A program made the translations under genes and the position numbers. Positions 15,041 to 24,383 of a stretch of 64,000 nt of DNA are shown here, in pieces. Under the pieces are notes generated by a model. That model had not been told where the DNA came from. It worked only from the letters and a program-made list of their open reading frames with translations, and did not search any database. Within the stretch, counting starts at the first letter, position 1. The number at the start of each line of letters is the position of its first letter. The DNA is taken from NCBI GenBank assembly GCA_002127295.1, contig NFUV01000001.1:806001-870000 (forward strand), in the 5' to 3' direction. The stretch is from Chitinophagaceae bacterium IBVUCB2 (lineage in GTDB: Bacteria; Bacteroidota; Bacteroidia; Chitinophagales; Chitinophagaceae).

Positions 15041-17890
15041 TTAATCTTCCATCATTACAAAAGCTCCCCAGTAAAAAGGCTCTTTATACCTGGTCATTAA
15101 TTGTTGCTGCGCCTGCTTGAATGCTTTTTGTTTATCTCCTGATTTTACCCAATTAGTATAAAAAATATTCATGAGTTGTTGCGTGGCTACATCATCTACT
15201 TTCCACAAACTCATTATCAATGCCTGAGCACCAGCTACTAAAAAAGCCCTTTGTAATCCATAAACACCTTCACCGGTTTTAACTTCGCCTAATGCTGTTT
15301 CGCAGGCACTAAGCACCACAAGATTGGTTCCTTTCAGATCAAGATTCATTGCTTCATAAGAAGTAATAATGCCATTGCTATTATTATCAAGACTTGGAAC
15401 TATTTTATCTGCTTCAGATGCACCTGTAAGCATTAATCCCGAACGCAACAAGACATTGTCTTTTGCATTATCAGCATGTACACCAATTGGCCAGCTTGCT
15501 TTTTCTACGTCCTTTAAAAAATAACCATGCGTAGCAATATGCAGAATCGAAATTTTTTGTGCTGATTTCAAGTTTGCCTCCGTGGCATCAGCCTGGGTTA
15601 GTTCTGATACAGTATAACCGGAAGATTTTAAAACTTTATTGATGCCATCCACTTCGGTTTTAGTAGCCGGCAGCTGTGGAATTTTGGTGGATCCATAATC
15701 CGGAAACCCGATCAGGGTTGCTTTTTTTGCTGCGGAATTACTTGTTTGCTTTTCCTTTCCTACAATATCTCTTGAGTTACCGAGCAGTACTATATCATAT
15801 TGATTCAATAAAAAATCGCCTCCTGCTTTTTTTAAGGTATACAGATTTACCTGGTTGTATACACCATCCAATGAAACATATATTTTTTTCTTCTCTTTCA
15901 CCTCCGCTTCAATAGGTGCCCAGAAATGATTGTATGATTGTTCATCATTGATCTTATTCTTCATCGAGAGGCGATAAGTTTTGGAATGTTTCCCTTCCAG
16001 ATCAACACCATTATTAATGATAGCCATTTTTGGCTCTGCATTATTTTTTGATGCAATGAGGACGAGATAACGACAATCATCTGTAAATACCTGGTCAAAA
16101 TTTCGTAAGCGGATGATTTCAATAGCTGCTTCCTCGGGCTTCAGTTCTTTTTGTATTTCACTGTACTTTACTTTAGAAGTAAAATAGAACTGTGCGAAAT
16201 CCTTAGAGCTTTGTGATAATTTCTTCTCCATTGCATTAGTTACCCTCTCCAATGAATCGAGATTAACCCCTTGTTCTTTCAAATCCTCTTTGGAATAGGC
16301 GTATAAGGTAGTTAGCTGCTCTTTCTGATCAATCCAGGCGGCATAGTCTTTAACAAGTTCTTCATTGCCACTGTTGAGAATACCTGCACTTACTTTACGG
16401 GTAGAACTTATCAGAAGTCCTTTGGTAGCTATCCGATATTCATACAGATCAAAAATGATTTTTTTATTTACAGCTAATGCCTCCACTGCAAAATTGTAAA
16501 AACGTTGAAACCGTGGAGAGAGAATATCCCAATATTTTGTTTTCTCCGCTTCACTCATTGGCGGAAAATATTTGTTGATAAATTCAAGCGACTTCTCCAT
16601 TACTTCCTGATAAGCAGTGTATGCTTTTCCCAACTCCTTTTTCTTCCAGTATAAAATGGCAATATCTTCCTGCGATTGTACAAATAAGGGATGAGCAGTG
16701 CCTAATGTTTCCTCACGGGTCTGTAAAGCCGCATGCAATAATGGTTCTGCTTCTGAATATCTTCCTTTGTAGCGATAATAATTACCCAGGTCACTGATAA
16801 CTTTTGCATAGGCCGGACTATTTTCACCGTAACTGGTTTTATAAATTTCTGCCGACCGTTTCAGCATATCTTCTACCCTATCCTCCCGTTTCATCAACAT
16901 GGCAAGAATGGCTACATTATTGAGCAGGTTGGCAAACTCAGGCTTACCTTTTTCAATCCGTTTTTCCAGTCCCTGGTAAATTCTTTCCGCTTCTGTATAT
17001 TTTTCCATCTGTTGGTATAACAAAGCGAGGTTGGAAAAAAATTTCAGTAAATGCTTTGCTTTGGTGGTTTCCTTTTTTACACCAATGCCAATTGCAGCTT
17101 CAAGATTTTTGACTGCTTCAGGCAATCGGCCCATGGATTGAAATAAAATAGCCTGGTTATTAAGCACCAGTGCATAAGGAATTTCGTTTTCCTGCTTATT
17201 AGCTTTAATAATAGTAAGTGCATCATTAAATTCTTTCTCCGATTCATTATACTGGCCCAGATTATAATGCAATACTGCATAATTGTTTGTAGAAGCTGCT
17301 ACACTCATATTCTCTGCACCTAATCGTTCTTCTCTTAACTGCAAAGCCTGTGCAGTATACTTTTCCGCTTGTGAAAATCGGCCCATTGATGTATATAATA
17401 ATCCCTGGCTGGAAATAGTTTTTACATAGCCAAGATCACTACTTAGTCCTGCCCGTTCAAAATAATCTCTTGCTGAGTTCAATCTTTTTTCTGCATATAC
17501 AAATCGACCAGTTGCATAGCCTGACTGTCCTAATTGCAAATTCAGTCTTGCATTTTCTTCATCATTCAGATCTGCGTCTTTAATTAATGAATTAGCGATA
17601 CCACTTAACCGCAAAAATTTTGCACCGAATTCTCCCCGCCCCTGCCCGCCAAATAAACCGGAGTTATCACTTAACAAAATAGCATAATCAATATCAGTGG
17701 AATCGAATCCGGCCTTAAAATCGTCGAGTTCTTTGTAGGCTGTTTCTCTTGCTTTTGTTTTGGCATTGTATTTTGCCTGGTTGGCTTCGCTCTGGCCTTT
17801 GTTAACTACTTTGTCTTTTATTCTTTTAAGGATTTGTGCCGGAGTTTGTTGTACAACAAATAATAGGAGGAAGATGAAAAAAATTTTCAT
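15041..17890 (-). CDS. Secreted TPR-CHAT domain protein
   Basis: 949 residues with a signal peptide (MKIFFIFLLLFVVQQTPAQ). About residues 150-430 are tandem tetratricopeptide repeats of the 42-residue kinesin-light-chain-like kind (YATGRFVYAEKRLNSA, YTSMGRFSQAEKY, YRYKGRYSEAEPLLHAAL). A helical linker leads to a CHAT domain (about 620-949), a caspase-like protease fold. The catalytic pair is intact: His788 in ILHIATHGYF and Cys863 in VVLSACETALGE. CHAT proteins act in programmed proteolysis and some defence systems, but signal-peptide-bearing TPR-CHAT proteins are widespread in Bacteroidota with no known role. No target or partner gene is adjacent. Confidence 0.9.
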   Translation of the reverse strand: MKIFFIFLLLFVVQQTPAQILKRIKDKVVNKGQSEANQAKYNAKTKARETAYKELDDFKAGFDSTDIDYAILLSDNSGLFGGQGRGEFGAKFLRLSGIANSLIKDADLNDEENARLNLQLGQSGYATGRFVYAEKRLNSARDYFERAGLSSDLGYVKTISSQGLLYTSMGRFSQAEKYTAQALQLREERLGAENMSVAASTNNYAVLHYNLGQYNESEKEFNDALTIIKANKQENEIPYALVLNNQAILFQSMGRLPEAVKNLEAAIGIGVKKETTKAKHLLKFFSNLALLYQQMEKYTEAERIYQGLEKRIEKGKPEFANLLNNVAILAMLMKREDRVEDMLKRSAEIYKTSYGENSPAYAKVISDLGNYYRYKGRYSEAEPLLHAALQTREETLGTAHPLFVQSQEDIAILYWKKKELGKAYTAYQEVMEKSLEFINKYFPPMSEAEKTKYWDILSPRFQRFYNFAVEALAVNKKIIFDLYEYRIATKGLLISSTRKVSAGILNSGNEELVKDYAAWIDQKEQLTTLYAYSKEDLKEQGVNLDSLERVTNAMEKKLSQSSKDFAQFYFTSKVKYSEIQKELKPEEAAIEIIRLRNFDQVFTDDCRYLVLIASKNNAEPKMAIINNGVDLEGKHSKTYRLSMKNKINDEQSYNHFWAPIEAEVKEKKKIYVSLDGVYNQVNLYTLKKAGGDFLLNQYDIVLLGNSRDIVGKEKQTSNSAAKKATLIGFPDYGSTKIPQLPATKTEVDGINKVLKSSGYTVSELTQADATEANLKSAQKISILHIATHGYFLKDVEKASWPIGVHADNAKDNVLLRSGLMLTGASEADKIVPSLDNNSNGIITSYEAMNLDLKGTNLVVLSACETALGEVKTGEGVYGLQRAFLVAGAQALIMSLWKVDDVATQQLMNIFYTNWVKSGDKQKAFKQAQQQLMTRYKEPFYWGAFVMMED

Positions 17891-18081
17891 ACTCGAATTT
17901 TTGGATGTGAAGGTTTTAGTGGGTTCAAGTTACTGCAATAATCTTTAATTATTTGTTATAGGCTTTCTCAAATCTGCCTTATATCATTAACAACAGCAAC
18001 TCATCCTGTGCATACCTCACTTGTAAAAATGCTGGAAGCAAGTTAGAATTATTAGTAGCTTGAGTATTCAAAACTAATGAT

Positions 18082-19191
18082 ATGAAAAAATATCTTTCTG
18101 CTCTCATTGGAATATTCCTATCTGCCATTTCATTGGCACAAATACCATTGACAGTAGCGCCAAGTGGTGGTAATAAAAAAGCCGCTGTAAGTGAACGTGT
18201 TGGTCTTACTGATGTGGTAATTACTTATGACCGACCCGGTGTAAAGGGCCGTGAAGGAAAAGTTTGGGGAGAATTGGTTCCTGTTGGTTTTACTGACCCC
18301 GGATTTGGCAACAGTAAATCGGCACCCTGGCGGGCCGGTGCAAATGAAAACACCACTTTTAAATTTACCAATGATGTAAAAATACAAGGACAATCATTAC
18401 CCGCTGGTAAATATGGTTTCTTTATTGCTTACAGCCCGGAAGAATGCACTCTTATCTTCTCCAAAAATTCAACTTCCTGGGGACATTATTTTTATAATGC
18501 TGCCGAAGATGCATTACGGGTAAAGGTAAAACCACAGGCATTGGAGAAAAGTGTGGAGTGGTTGAAGTATGAGTTTATGAACGAAACTGAAAATTCAGCT
18601 ACCGTGGCCTTGCAGTGGGAAAAATTGTCGATCCCTTTTACCATTGAAGTGGATTATGTAAAAGACCAATTGGAATCATTTCGCAGAGAATTAAGAACTG
18701 AGAATGGCTTTATCTGGCAGAGCTGGGACCAAGCGGCTGCCTGGTGCTTACAGCGTAGTGTAAATCTTGAGGAAGCATTGTTGTGGGCTGATACAGCTTC
18801 AAGTGCCATATTTGGTGGAGATAAAGCATTTATTGCATGGAGCACTAAAGCACAGATTCAAGAAAAATTAGGTCGCAATGAAGAAGCTGCAGCAACTATG
18901 AAAATGGCAATGGCTTTTGCCAGTATGAATGAGATACATCAATACGGCCGTCGCTTATTACAACAAAAGAAAACGAAAGAGGCATTAGAGATTTTTAAAA
19001 CCAATTACTCAAAAAATCCTAACCAGTTTACTACACTGATGGGATTGGTAAGAGGTTATTCCGCAGTGGCTGACTATAAGAATGCATTAAAGTATGCGAA
19101 TCTTGCATTGCCATTAGCTCCGAATGAACAGAATAAAACAAGTGTAACGGCGATGATTGTGAAGTTGAAAGAAGGCAAAGATGTGAACTAA
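18082..19191 (+). CDS. Secreted DUF2911-domain protein with C-terminal TPR-like helices
   Basis: 369 residues. A signal peptide (MKKYLSALIGIFLSAISLAQ) is followed by a DUF2911 domain (about 25-195) with typical segments VVITYDRPGVKGREGKVWGEL (read as ITYDRPGVKGREGKVWG), PWRAGANENTTF and LPAGKYGFF. The C-terminal 150 residues are helical with TPR-like pairs (AWSTKAQIQEKLGRNEEAAATM, YSAVADYKNALKYANLAL, given here in part). DUF2911 is very common in Bacteroidota and its function is unknown. The gene is alone and converges on the TlpA-like gene across a large hairpin. Confidence 0.85.
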   Translation: MKKYLSALIGIFLSAISLAQIPLTVAPSGGNKKAAVSERVGLTDVVITYDRPGVKGREGKVWGELVPVGFTDPGFGNSKSAPWRAGANENTTFKFTNDVKIQGQSLPAGKYGFFIAYSPEECTLIFSKNSTSWGHYFYNAAEDALRVKVKPQALEKSVEWLKYEFMNETENSATVALQWEKLSIPFTIEVDYVKDQLESFRRELRTENGFIWQSWDQAAAWCLQRSVNLEEALLWADTASSAIFGGDKAFIAWSTKAQIQEKLGRNEEAAATMKMAMAFASMNEIHQYGRRLLQQKKTKEALEIFKTNYSKNPNQFTTLMGLVRGYSAVADYKNALKYANLALPLAPNEQNKTSVTAMIVKLKEGKDVN

Positions 19192-19210
19192 TAAATCATA
19201 GATAGTAAAG

Positions 19211-19270
19211 CAGAAGTACGAAAACCCGATACTGCGAAGCTTGTTATTCTTAGTAGATTTCGTACTTCTG
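19211..19270. terminator. Long inverted repeat between convergent genes
   Basis: A perfect 13-bp inverted repeat (CAGAAGTACGAAA at 19211-19223, TTTCGTACTTCTG at 19258-19270) encloses 34 nt. It lies between two convergent stop codons and may act as a bidirectional terminator. It lacks a good T tract, so it could instead be a small repeat element. Confidence 0.5.
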
Positions 19271-19288
19271 AATTTTGAATTCGCTAAA

Positions 19289-20383
19289 TTAATTGCACCC
19301 CAATATTTCGCAGAGCTTAGCTTCCAAATCCGGGCCACGAAGATTTTTAGCAACAATTTTTCCTTCCGGATCCACTAAGAAATTTTGCGGTATTCCTTTT
19401 ACTTTATACAGTTGGGCTGCTGCATTATTCCAGAATTGTAAGTCGCTTACTTGTGTCCAGGTAAGTTTATCCGTATGTATTGCTTCTAACCATTTTTCTT
19501 TCTGACCAGGCCTGTCAAGTGATACACCCAAAACAGTGAAATTTTTCTTACTAAATTTATTAAAGTTCTCAACTACATTCGGATTTTCATCCCTGCAGGG
19601 ACGGCACCAGCTGGCCCAAAAATCCACCAATACATATTTACCCCGGAAGGATGAAAGTGATACAGGAATACCCGTTGTATCGGGCTGAGTAAAATCAAGC
19701 GACTGTGTACCTACTGCACCAATCTTTGTTTCAGCAATAAATTCTTGCAATTGTTTACCTGATTCGGAATTGCGAACTGTTACATCTAATTTATTAAACC
19801 TGTTCTCCAGCATTATCGGATCTTCATTAAACTGGTAGGTTGCATTTAAAACAAAAGGACTGATACCCGATTTTGGATTGCCATTAATAAACTTATCAAT
19901 TTCGGCCTGGATGTTTTGTTGCGAAGTGGTGTAAGTTGTCATCAGTCCATCTCTTTCTGCACCGGGCATTGTATTATTAATGGTATTGGCAAGAGCACTT
20001 AATTGCTGTGCCAGGGGCATAAAGGCTGCAATAAATGCAGTAAACTCTGTATGCGATTTGGAACCCTCAACTTTATGCTTGCCCGGTTCTTTTGTATCCG
20101 CTTTGAAAGATATAATACTGCTTTCTACATATAGTTCGATGGGCTTATCGTTGCCAATTACTAAAAAACAAAGTACAGGCTCCGTTACATTTCCTTTCAA
20201 CGTAAATTTCCCTTTTACCAATTTGGAAGAGGCCAGCTCGGAGTTATCTCCGTTCTTATACAATTTAATATCAGTGCCCTCGGTAAAGCCATCTAATTTT
20301 CCATCAATCGTAAAAGGTTTGGGAGTTACTTGTGCTAATGCAAAAAGGGGGCACAAGAATAGAAGAATCAATAATTTTTTCAT
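19289..20383 (-). CDS. DUF4369-TlpA-type thioredoxin-like protein
   Basis: 364 residues when started at ATG 20383, giving a clean signal peptide (MKKLLILLFLCPLFALAQ). A longer in-frame reading would add 56 residues without signal character and overlap trpA, so I reject it. Residues about 25-120 resemble DUF4369 (FTIDGKLDGFTEGTDIKLY), and the C-terminal 140 residues are a TlpA/AhpC-like thioredoxin domain with WASWCRPC (cysteines 260 and 263) and a cis-proline segment KGIPQNFLV. Such periplasmic or surface-exposed oxidoreductases are abundant in Bacteroidota; the substrates are not known. Confidence 0.88.
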   Translation of the reverse strand: MKKLLILLFLCPLFALAQVTPKPFTIDGKLDGFTEGTDIKLYKNGDNSELASSKLVKGKFTLKGNVTEPVLCFLVIGNDKPIELYVESSIISFKADTKEPGKHKVEGSKSHTEFTAFIAAFMPLAQQLSALANTINNTMPGAERDGLMTTYTTSQQNIQAEIDKFINGNPKSGISPFVLNATYQFNEDPIMLENRFNKLDVTVRNSESGKQLQEFIAETKIGAVGTQSLDFTQPDTTGIPVSLSSFRGKYVLVDFWASWCRPCRDENPNVVENFNKFSKKNFTVLGVSLDRPGQKEKWLEAIHTDKLTWTQVSDLQFWNNAAAQLYKVKGIPQNFLVDPEGKIVAKNLRGPDLEAKLCEILGCN

Positions 20384-20465
20384 ACTAATCAAAAGTTTCA
20401 TTAATGGTACGATTGTCAATAATAGGTGCAAATTTATACAATGCGTTCGGATAGTTAAAGCCTTC

Positions 20466-21236
20466 TCAGCCCAATATGGACGAAAGGAATGATTTTGTGG
20501 CTGCATTAACATTCGTGCTGTTTTCCAACGCTTTAATGTAGGCACTGCCAATTATGGCACCGTCAGCCAGCTTACAAACGGCATCGAAGCTCTCTTTATT
20601 GCTGATTCCAAAGCCCACTAAAACCGGGTTTTTAAGACTATATGATCTCAGCCTTTTCAGGTATTCTTCCGGACTGGCAGATTTTTTTTCGCTGCCTGTA
20701 GTGGACGAAGAGGATACGGCATATAAAAAACCGGAACTAAGACTATCTAATTTTTTGATTCGCTCTTCAGAAGTTTCTGGTGTTACCAGGAAAATAAAAT
20801 CGAGATTATATTTTTTAATGATGGCTCCGTACTCTGTTTCAAATTCATACTCGGGCAAGTCGGGCAGAATTAGCCCATCAATACCAACGGCGGCGGCATC
20901 GGCACAAAAATTTTCGAATCCGTATTGTAATACCGGATTCATATAACCCATTAATATTACCGGGATAGAAATTTCTTTTCTGAATGCTTTTAATTGCTCA
21001 AATAAAATTGCAATGGTCATTCCGTTGGCTAATGCTACGCTTCCACTGTGTTGAATTACCGGACCGTCTGCTAAAGGATCGCTGTAAGGCATTCCGAGTT
21101 CTATAATGCTTGCACCGTTAGCTTGAAGTGCATTCATGACTTCCAATGTAGAATTTAATTGTGGATAGCCTGCAGTGCAGTAAACATTAATGATACTTTT
21201 CTTACTATTTTTAAACAGGTCATCAATTCTGCTCAT
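20466..21236 (-). CDS. trpA: Tryptophan synthase alpha subunit
   Basis: Cleaves indole-3-glycerol phosphate to indole, which passes to TrpB. 256 residues, TIM barrel. The catalytic Glu and Asp are seen in IIELGMPYSDPLADGPVIQ. The phosphate-binding loops VGFGISNKE and DGAIIGSAYIKAL are present. It is the last gene of the trp operon. Its start lies inside the 3' end of the small membrane-protein gene (14-nt overlap), so the two are probably translationally coupled. Confidence 0.96.
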   Translation of the reverse strand: MSRIDDLFKNSKKSIINVYCTAGYPQLNSTLEVMNALQANGASIIELGMPYSDPLADGPVIQHSGSVALANGMTIAILFEQLKAFRKEISIPVILMGYMNPVLQYGFENFCADAAAVGIDGLILPDLPEYEFETEYGAIIKKYNLDFIFLVTPETSEERIKKLDSLSSGFLYAVSSSSTTGSEKKSASPEEYLKRLRSYSLKNPVLVGFGISNKESFDAVCKLADGAIIGSAYIKALENSTNVNAATKSFLSSILG

Positions 21237-21762
21237 TCGTCATGATTTTTTTAATTCTTCCGGCAATTTTACGTTGCCTTATTCCATATAAATATTGAAG
21301 TAATGAGCCTATAAAAACAGCAATCCATAAAACTTTAGAAACAGTAGAGAGTTTTAATAAAAACACAATAGGAATACCTATTGCACTAATGACAACCCAT
21401 TGTAAACCTTCCATCATATTGGAACTGCTCTCAACAGTGTTCTCCATTTCAATTGTCTTTACTTCATACCAAAGATTAGCAGCAAAGTTTATGATTGCTT
21501 CATCGTTCTCAAAAGGTTTCAAAGCTTCAACAACTTCCAAATAAGTTTTATTTTGACCGTATAGCTCTTTTGCAGTTTCAAAAAGTCTATCCCATGATTC
21601 ATGCAAACCTTTTTTTGCAATTACCTCTGCATATGCTGAATCGCAAAATTGCTCTAATACTTCTATAACTTGAGGATGAGACTTCCCCGCATTAAATAAG
21701 TCTTTAGCTACAGTATACAATCTTACTTTTTCTTCAGCCGATAAGGAATTTACTTGTTGCAT
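21223..21762 (-). CDS. Small membrane protein within the trp operon, unknown
   Basis: 179 residues. The N-terminal 120 residues are helical and soluble-looking, with two related stretches (LYTVAKDLFNAGKSHPQVIEVLEQF and LFETAKELYGQNKTYLEVVEALKPF, each quoted from its core: AKDLFNAGKSHPQVIEVLE and AKELYGQNKTYLEVVEALK). That suggests an internal duplication with a period of about 50 residues. Two membrane segments follow (about 125-142 and 146-164), then a basic C-terminus. It sits between trpB (8 nt) and trpA (14-nt overlap), so it is co-transcribed with the operon. I do not know the family, and a role in tryptophan synthesis is not implied. Confidence 0.7.
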   Translation of the reverse strand: MQQVNSLSAEEKVRLYTVAKDLFNAGKSHPQVIEVLEQFCDSAYAEVIAKKGLHESWDRLFETAKELYGQNKTYLEVVEALKPFENDEAIINFAANLWYEVKTIEMENTVESSSNMMEGLQWVVISAIGIPIVFLLKLSTVSKVLWIAVFIGSLLQYLYGIRQRKIAGRIKKIMTNEQN

Positions 21763-21770
21763 ACTAGTTA

Positions 21771-22964
21771 TTATGTTATTGTTTCCATATAAGTTGCTAA
21801 ATCCTTATCCCCTCTCCCACTCAAACAAATCACTACCACATCTTCTTTTTTAAATTTCATTTGCTTCAATGCCGATAATGCATGGGCCGTTTCCAATGCC
21901 GGAATAATTCCTTCCAGCTTCGCTAACTCAAATGCTGCTGTTAATGCATCCTCATCCGTAACACTTAAAAAAGTACCCCGACCACTTTTAAATAAATGTG
22001 CATGCAATGGACCAATACCCGGATAATCTAAACCGGCAGAGATACTATGCGGCTCCACCACTTGTCCATCATCCGTTTGCATCAGCAAGCTTTTACTACC
22101 ATGTAAAATACCCGGCTTCCCTAATGCGGTTGTTGCTGCACTCAATCCACTATCAATACCATGACCCGCCGCTTCCACAGCTATCAATTGTACACTCAAC
22201 TCATCTAAAAAATGATAAAATGCACCGGCTGCATTACTGCCACCACCAACACAAGCCATTACATGAGTTGGCAACTCGCTACCGGTTTTCTCCAGCAATT
22301 GTTTTCGCATTTCTTCACTTATCACACTTTGAAATCTTGCTACCATATCTGGGTAAGGATGCGGCCCCACTACGCTGCCGATTATATAATGCGTATCATG
22401 CGGATTGTTGATCCAATCCCGTATTGCTTCATTCGTTGCGTCTTTCAATGTTTTACTGCCGCTGGTGGCCGGTATCACTGTTGCACCCAGCATTTTCATT
22501 CTCGCTACATTCGGTGCTTGTCTTTCAATATCCTTTTCTCCCATGTACACAATGCATTCCACCCCTTTCAATGCACAGACCGTAGCTGTTGCTACTCCAT
22601 GCTGACCAGCACCTGTCTCTGCAATAATTCTTTTCTTCCCCAATCGCTGCGCCAATAATATCTGACCGATCGTATTATTTATTTTATGTGCCCCGGTATG
22701 GCAAAGGTCTTCCCGTTTCAAATAAATAGTAGTACCAAATTGCTCACTCAACCGTTCTGCTAAATACAATGGTGTTGGTCTGCCCACATAATCCCGCAGC
22801 AAGTATTGAAACTCTTTTTGAAATTCCTTTTCATAAATAATTCCCATGTACTTTGTTCGCAAATCTTCTACATTGCGATGCAGCATTTCCGGAATATATG
22901 CACCTCCGAACAAGCCGTAATAACCTTGTGCATTTGGTTGCTGATATGTTGCTCTCGTTGACAT
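21771..22964 (-). CDS. trpB: Tryptophan synthase beta subunit
   Basis: PLP enzyme joining indole and serine to tryptophan. 397 residues, standard TrpB1 length. The PLP lysine lies in [17 protein letters not shown], and the phosphate-binding glycine loop is [13 protein letters not shown]. The [13 protein letters not shown] substrate loop with its catalytic glutamate is also intact. It is separated from the preceding operon gene (GIY-YIG type) by 124 nt, the longest gap inside the operon. Confidence 0.97.
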   Translation of the reverse strand: MSTRATYQQPNAQGYYGLFGGAYIPEMLHRNVEDLRTKYMGIIYEKEFQKEFQYLLRDYVGRPTPLYLAERLSEQFGTTIYLKREDLCHTGAHKINNTIGQILLAQRLGKKRIIAETGAGQHGVATATVCALKGVECIVYMGEKDIERQAPNVARMKMLGATVIPATSGSKTLKDATNEAIRDWINNPHDTHYIIGSVVGPHPYPDMVARFQSVISEEMRKQLLEKTGSELPTHVMACVGGGSNAAGAFYHFLDELSVQLIAVEAAGHGIDSGLSAATTALGKPGILHGSKSLLMQTDDGQVVEPHSISAGLDYPGIGPLHAHLFKSGRGTFLSVTDEDALTAAFELAKLEGIIPALETAHALSALKQMKFKKEDVVVICLSGRGDKDLATYMETIT

Positions 22965-23088
22965 TAAATTATTTTTTTGAACCCAGTTTCAGTACTACTA
23001 TCATCACCTGTTGCGTCGCACTCGTCGAGGTTCTGTTCTCTATTCAGCATTACTCGTCTATCACCAAAAAAGAATTATCTATTCTAAT

Positions 23089-23712
23089 TTATAGTTTTTT
23101 AAGCCGTCTAAAATTATACTCTGTACCGTCATAATCTTTTTTTATTTCATAATCATGATAATACTCTTTACAAACAGCAATAAGAATAGCCTTTGCTTTG
23201 TTAATAGAACATGAATATACTTCTTCAGCATCTTGCAATTTATTATCATGCTCGTAATTAAATGCCCTTGAGTATTCATTTAACTTGAATTTTATTTTGG
23301 GCTCAAGGCTACCAGCAGTGGAACTAAATATTACAAAAATGAACTCCCAATCATTTAACCCTGCGTATTTAGTTCTATTTAATGATTCGCTTCTTATTTC
23401 AATTCCTTTCGAATACCCAACTTTTAAAACCTTCCCATTTTTTGACCCGGCGATATAAATTATACCGCTATAATCATTTCGTTTCTGAAATTCTAAATGC
23501 TTTGTATCACATTGTATGCAATGCCCATTTCTTGTCCTAAGAGTGTGGTTTCCTCTTTTGCAAGGAGTGACGTTAAAAGCAACCACCTTCCCTTGTTGCT
23601 TCATTTGAATGTAATAATAGCTTTTGGAGAACCCTTTAGCATCAAAAACCTTCTCCAAAGGAACATTATGCTTTTTTAAGAATTCAAGTTGTTCTTGTGA
23701 CAAACCTTTCAT
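23089..23712 (-). CDS. GIY-YIG-like (T5orf172/MUG113) protein with zinc-finger-like motif
   Basis: 207 residues. About residues 82-150 resemble the T5orf172/MUG113 branch of the GIY-YIG nuclease superfamily: GIIYIAG, then KVLKVGYS, an arginine in the following helix (IRSESLNR) and a glutamate further on (SLEPKIKF, Glu137). Just before it, Cys51, His56, Cys65 and Cys68 form a plausible zinc finger (PCKRGNH, then GHCIQC). The gene lies in the trp operon between trpF and trpB, where it has no obvious metabolic role, so it was probably inserted there. The 124 nt after it, up to trpB, hold no gene and include an unusual GC-rich stretch near 23010-23035. Activity and target are unknown. Confidence 0.6.
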   Translation of the reverse strand: MKGLSQEQLEFLKKHNVPLEKVFDAKGFSKSYYYIQMKQQGKVVAFNVTPCKRGNHTLRTRNGHCIQCDTKHLEFQKRNDYSGIIYIAGSKNGKVLKVGYSKGIEIRSESLNRTKYAGLNDWEFIFVIFSSTAGSLEPKIKFKLNEYSRAFNYEHDNKLQDAEEVYSCSINKAKAILIAVCKEYYHDYEIKKDYDGTEYNFRRLKKL

Positions 23713-23743
23713 CTTACAATTTTAGTTTTTGGACCTTATCCAT

Positions 23744-24373
23744 TTACCTCTTCAAACCCTGTTTAAACGACAGCACCAATCCCATATCCTTCACTCCCGG
23801 TTCTTTCTCAAAACGACTATTAATGTCTACGCCAAAATAATCAGGATGTTTGAAGTCCTTTATTCTGGCTGCATCTTCTACACCAATACCACCACTTAAA
23901 AAGAAAGGTTTTTCAATTTTTGCTTTTGTCAAAATGCCCCAGTCAAATTGCTGGCCGGTGCCACCAAATGTTTCTTTTAGTCCACCGGTATCAAATAAAT
24001 AATAATCACATACCGCATCATATGGTGCAACAAGCTCATCGATATCCACTCCATCCGTAACCCGAAAAGCCTTTATCACTTCTACTTCACTACTCAGGTC
24101 TTCGCACATTTCAGGGCTTTCGTCACCATGCAGCTGCACTACCTCTAACCCATAATCATCAATAGCATCTAACACATCAATCATCTCAGGGTTCACAAAC
24201 ACACCCACTTTTTTTAGATCAAAGTCTGCATTCTTTATATCTTTCTTAGAAAGCTTATCACCAATATATCTCGGAGAGTCTTTAAAAAAAATCAATCCTG
24301 CAAAATCAATATCCAATCCATCTAATTGTTGCAGTTGTTTCATTTCTGTGATACCACATACTTTAATATTCAT
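23744..24373 (-). CDS. trpF: Phosphoribosylanthranilate isomerase, second copy
   Basis: 209-residue TIM barrel that converts phosphoribosylanthranilate to CdRP. Both catalytic residues are visible: Cys7 (KVCGIT) and the Asp in YLFDTGG. The phosphate-binding parts SPRYIG, FGGTGQQFDW, FFLSGGIG and VDINSRFEKEPGVKD are complete and closer to the usual TrpF pattern than those of the first copy. It follows the first copy by 10 nt on the same transcript. Confidence 0.93.
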   Translation of the reverse strand: MNIKVCGITEMKQLQQLDGLDIDFAGLIFFKDSPRYIGDKLSKKDIKNADFDLKKVGVFVNPEMIDVLDAIDDYGLEVVQLHGDESPEMCEDLSSEVEVIKAFRVTDGVDIDELVAPYDAVCDYYLFDTGGLKETFGGTGQQFDWGILTKAKIEKPFFLSGGIGVEDAARIKDFKHPDYFGVDINSRFEKEPGVKDMGLVLSFKQGLKR

Positions 24374-24383
24374 CGTTACTATT

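Noticed and set aside
15041-17890. A CHAT-based antiphage defence system
   Set aside because: No partner genes typical of defence lie nearby and the protein has a signal peptide.
20384-20551. Longer start for the TlpA-like protein
   Set aside because: It overlaps trpA and hides the signal peptide.
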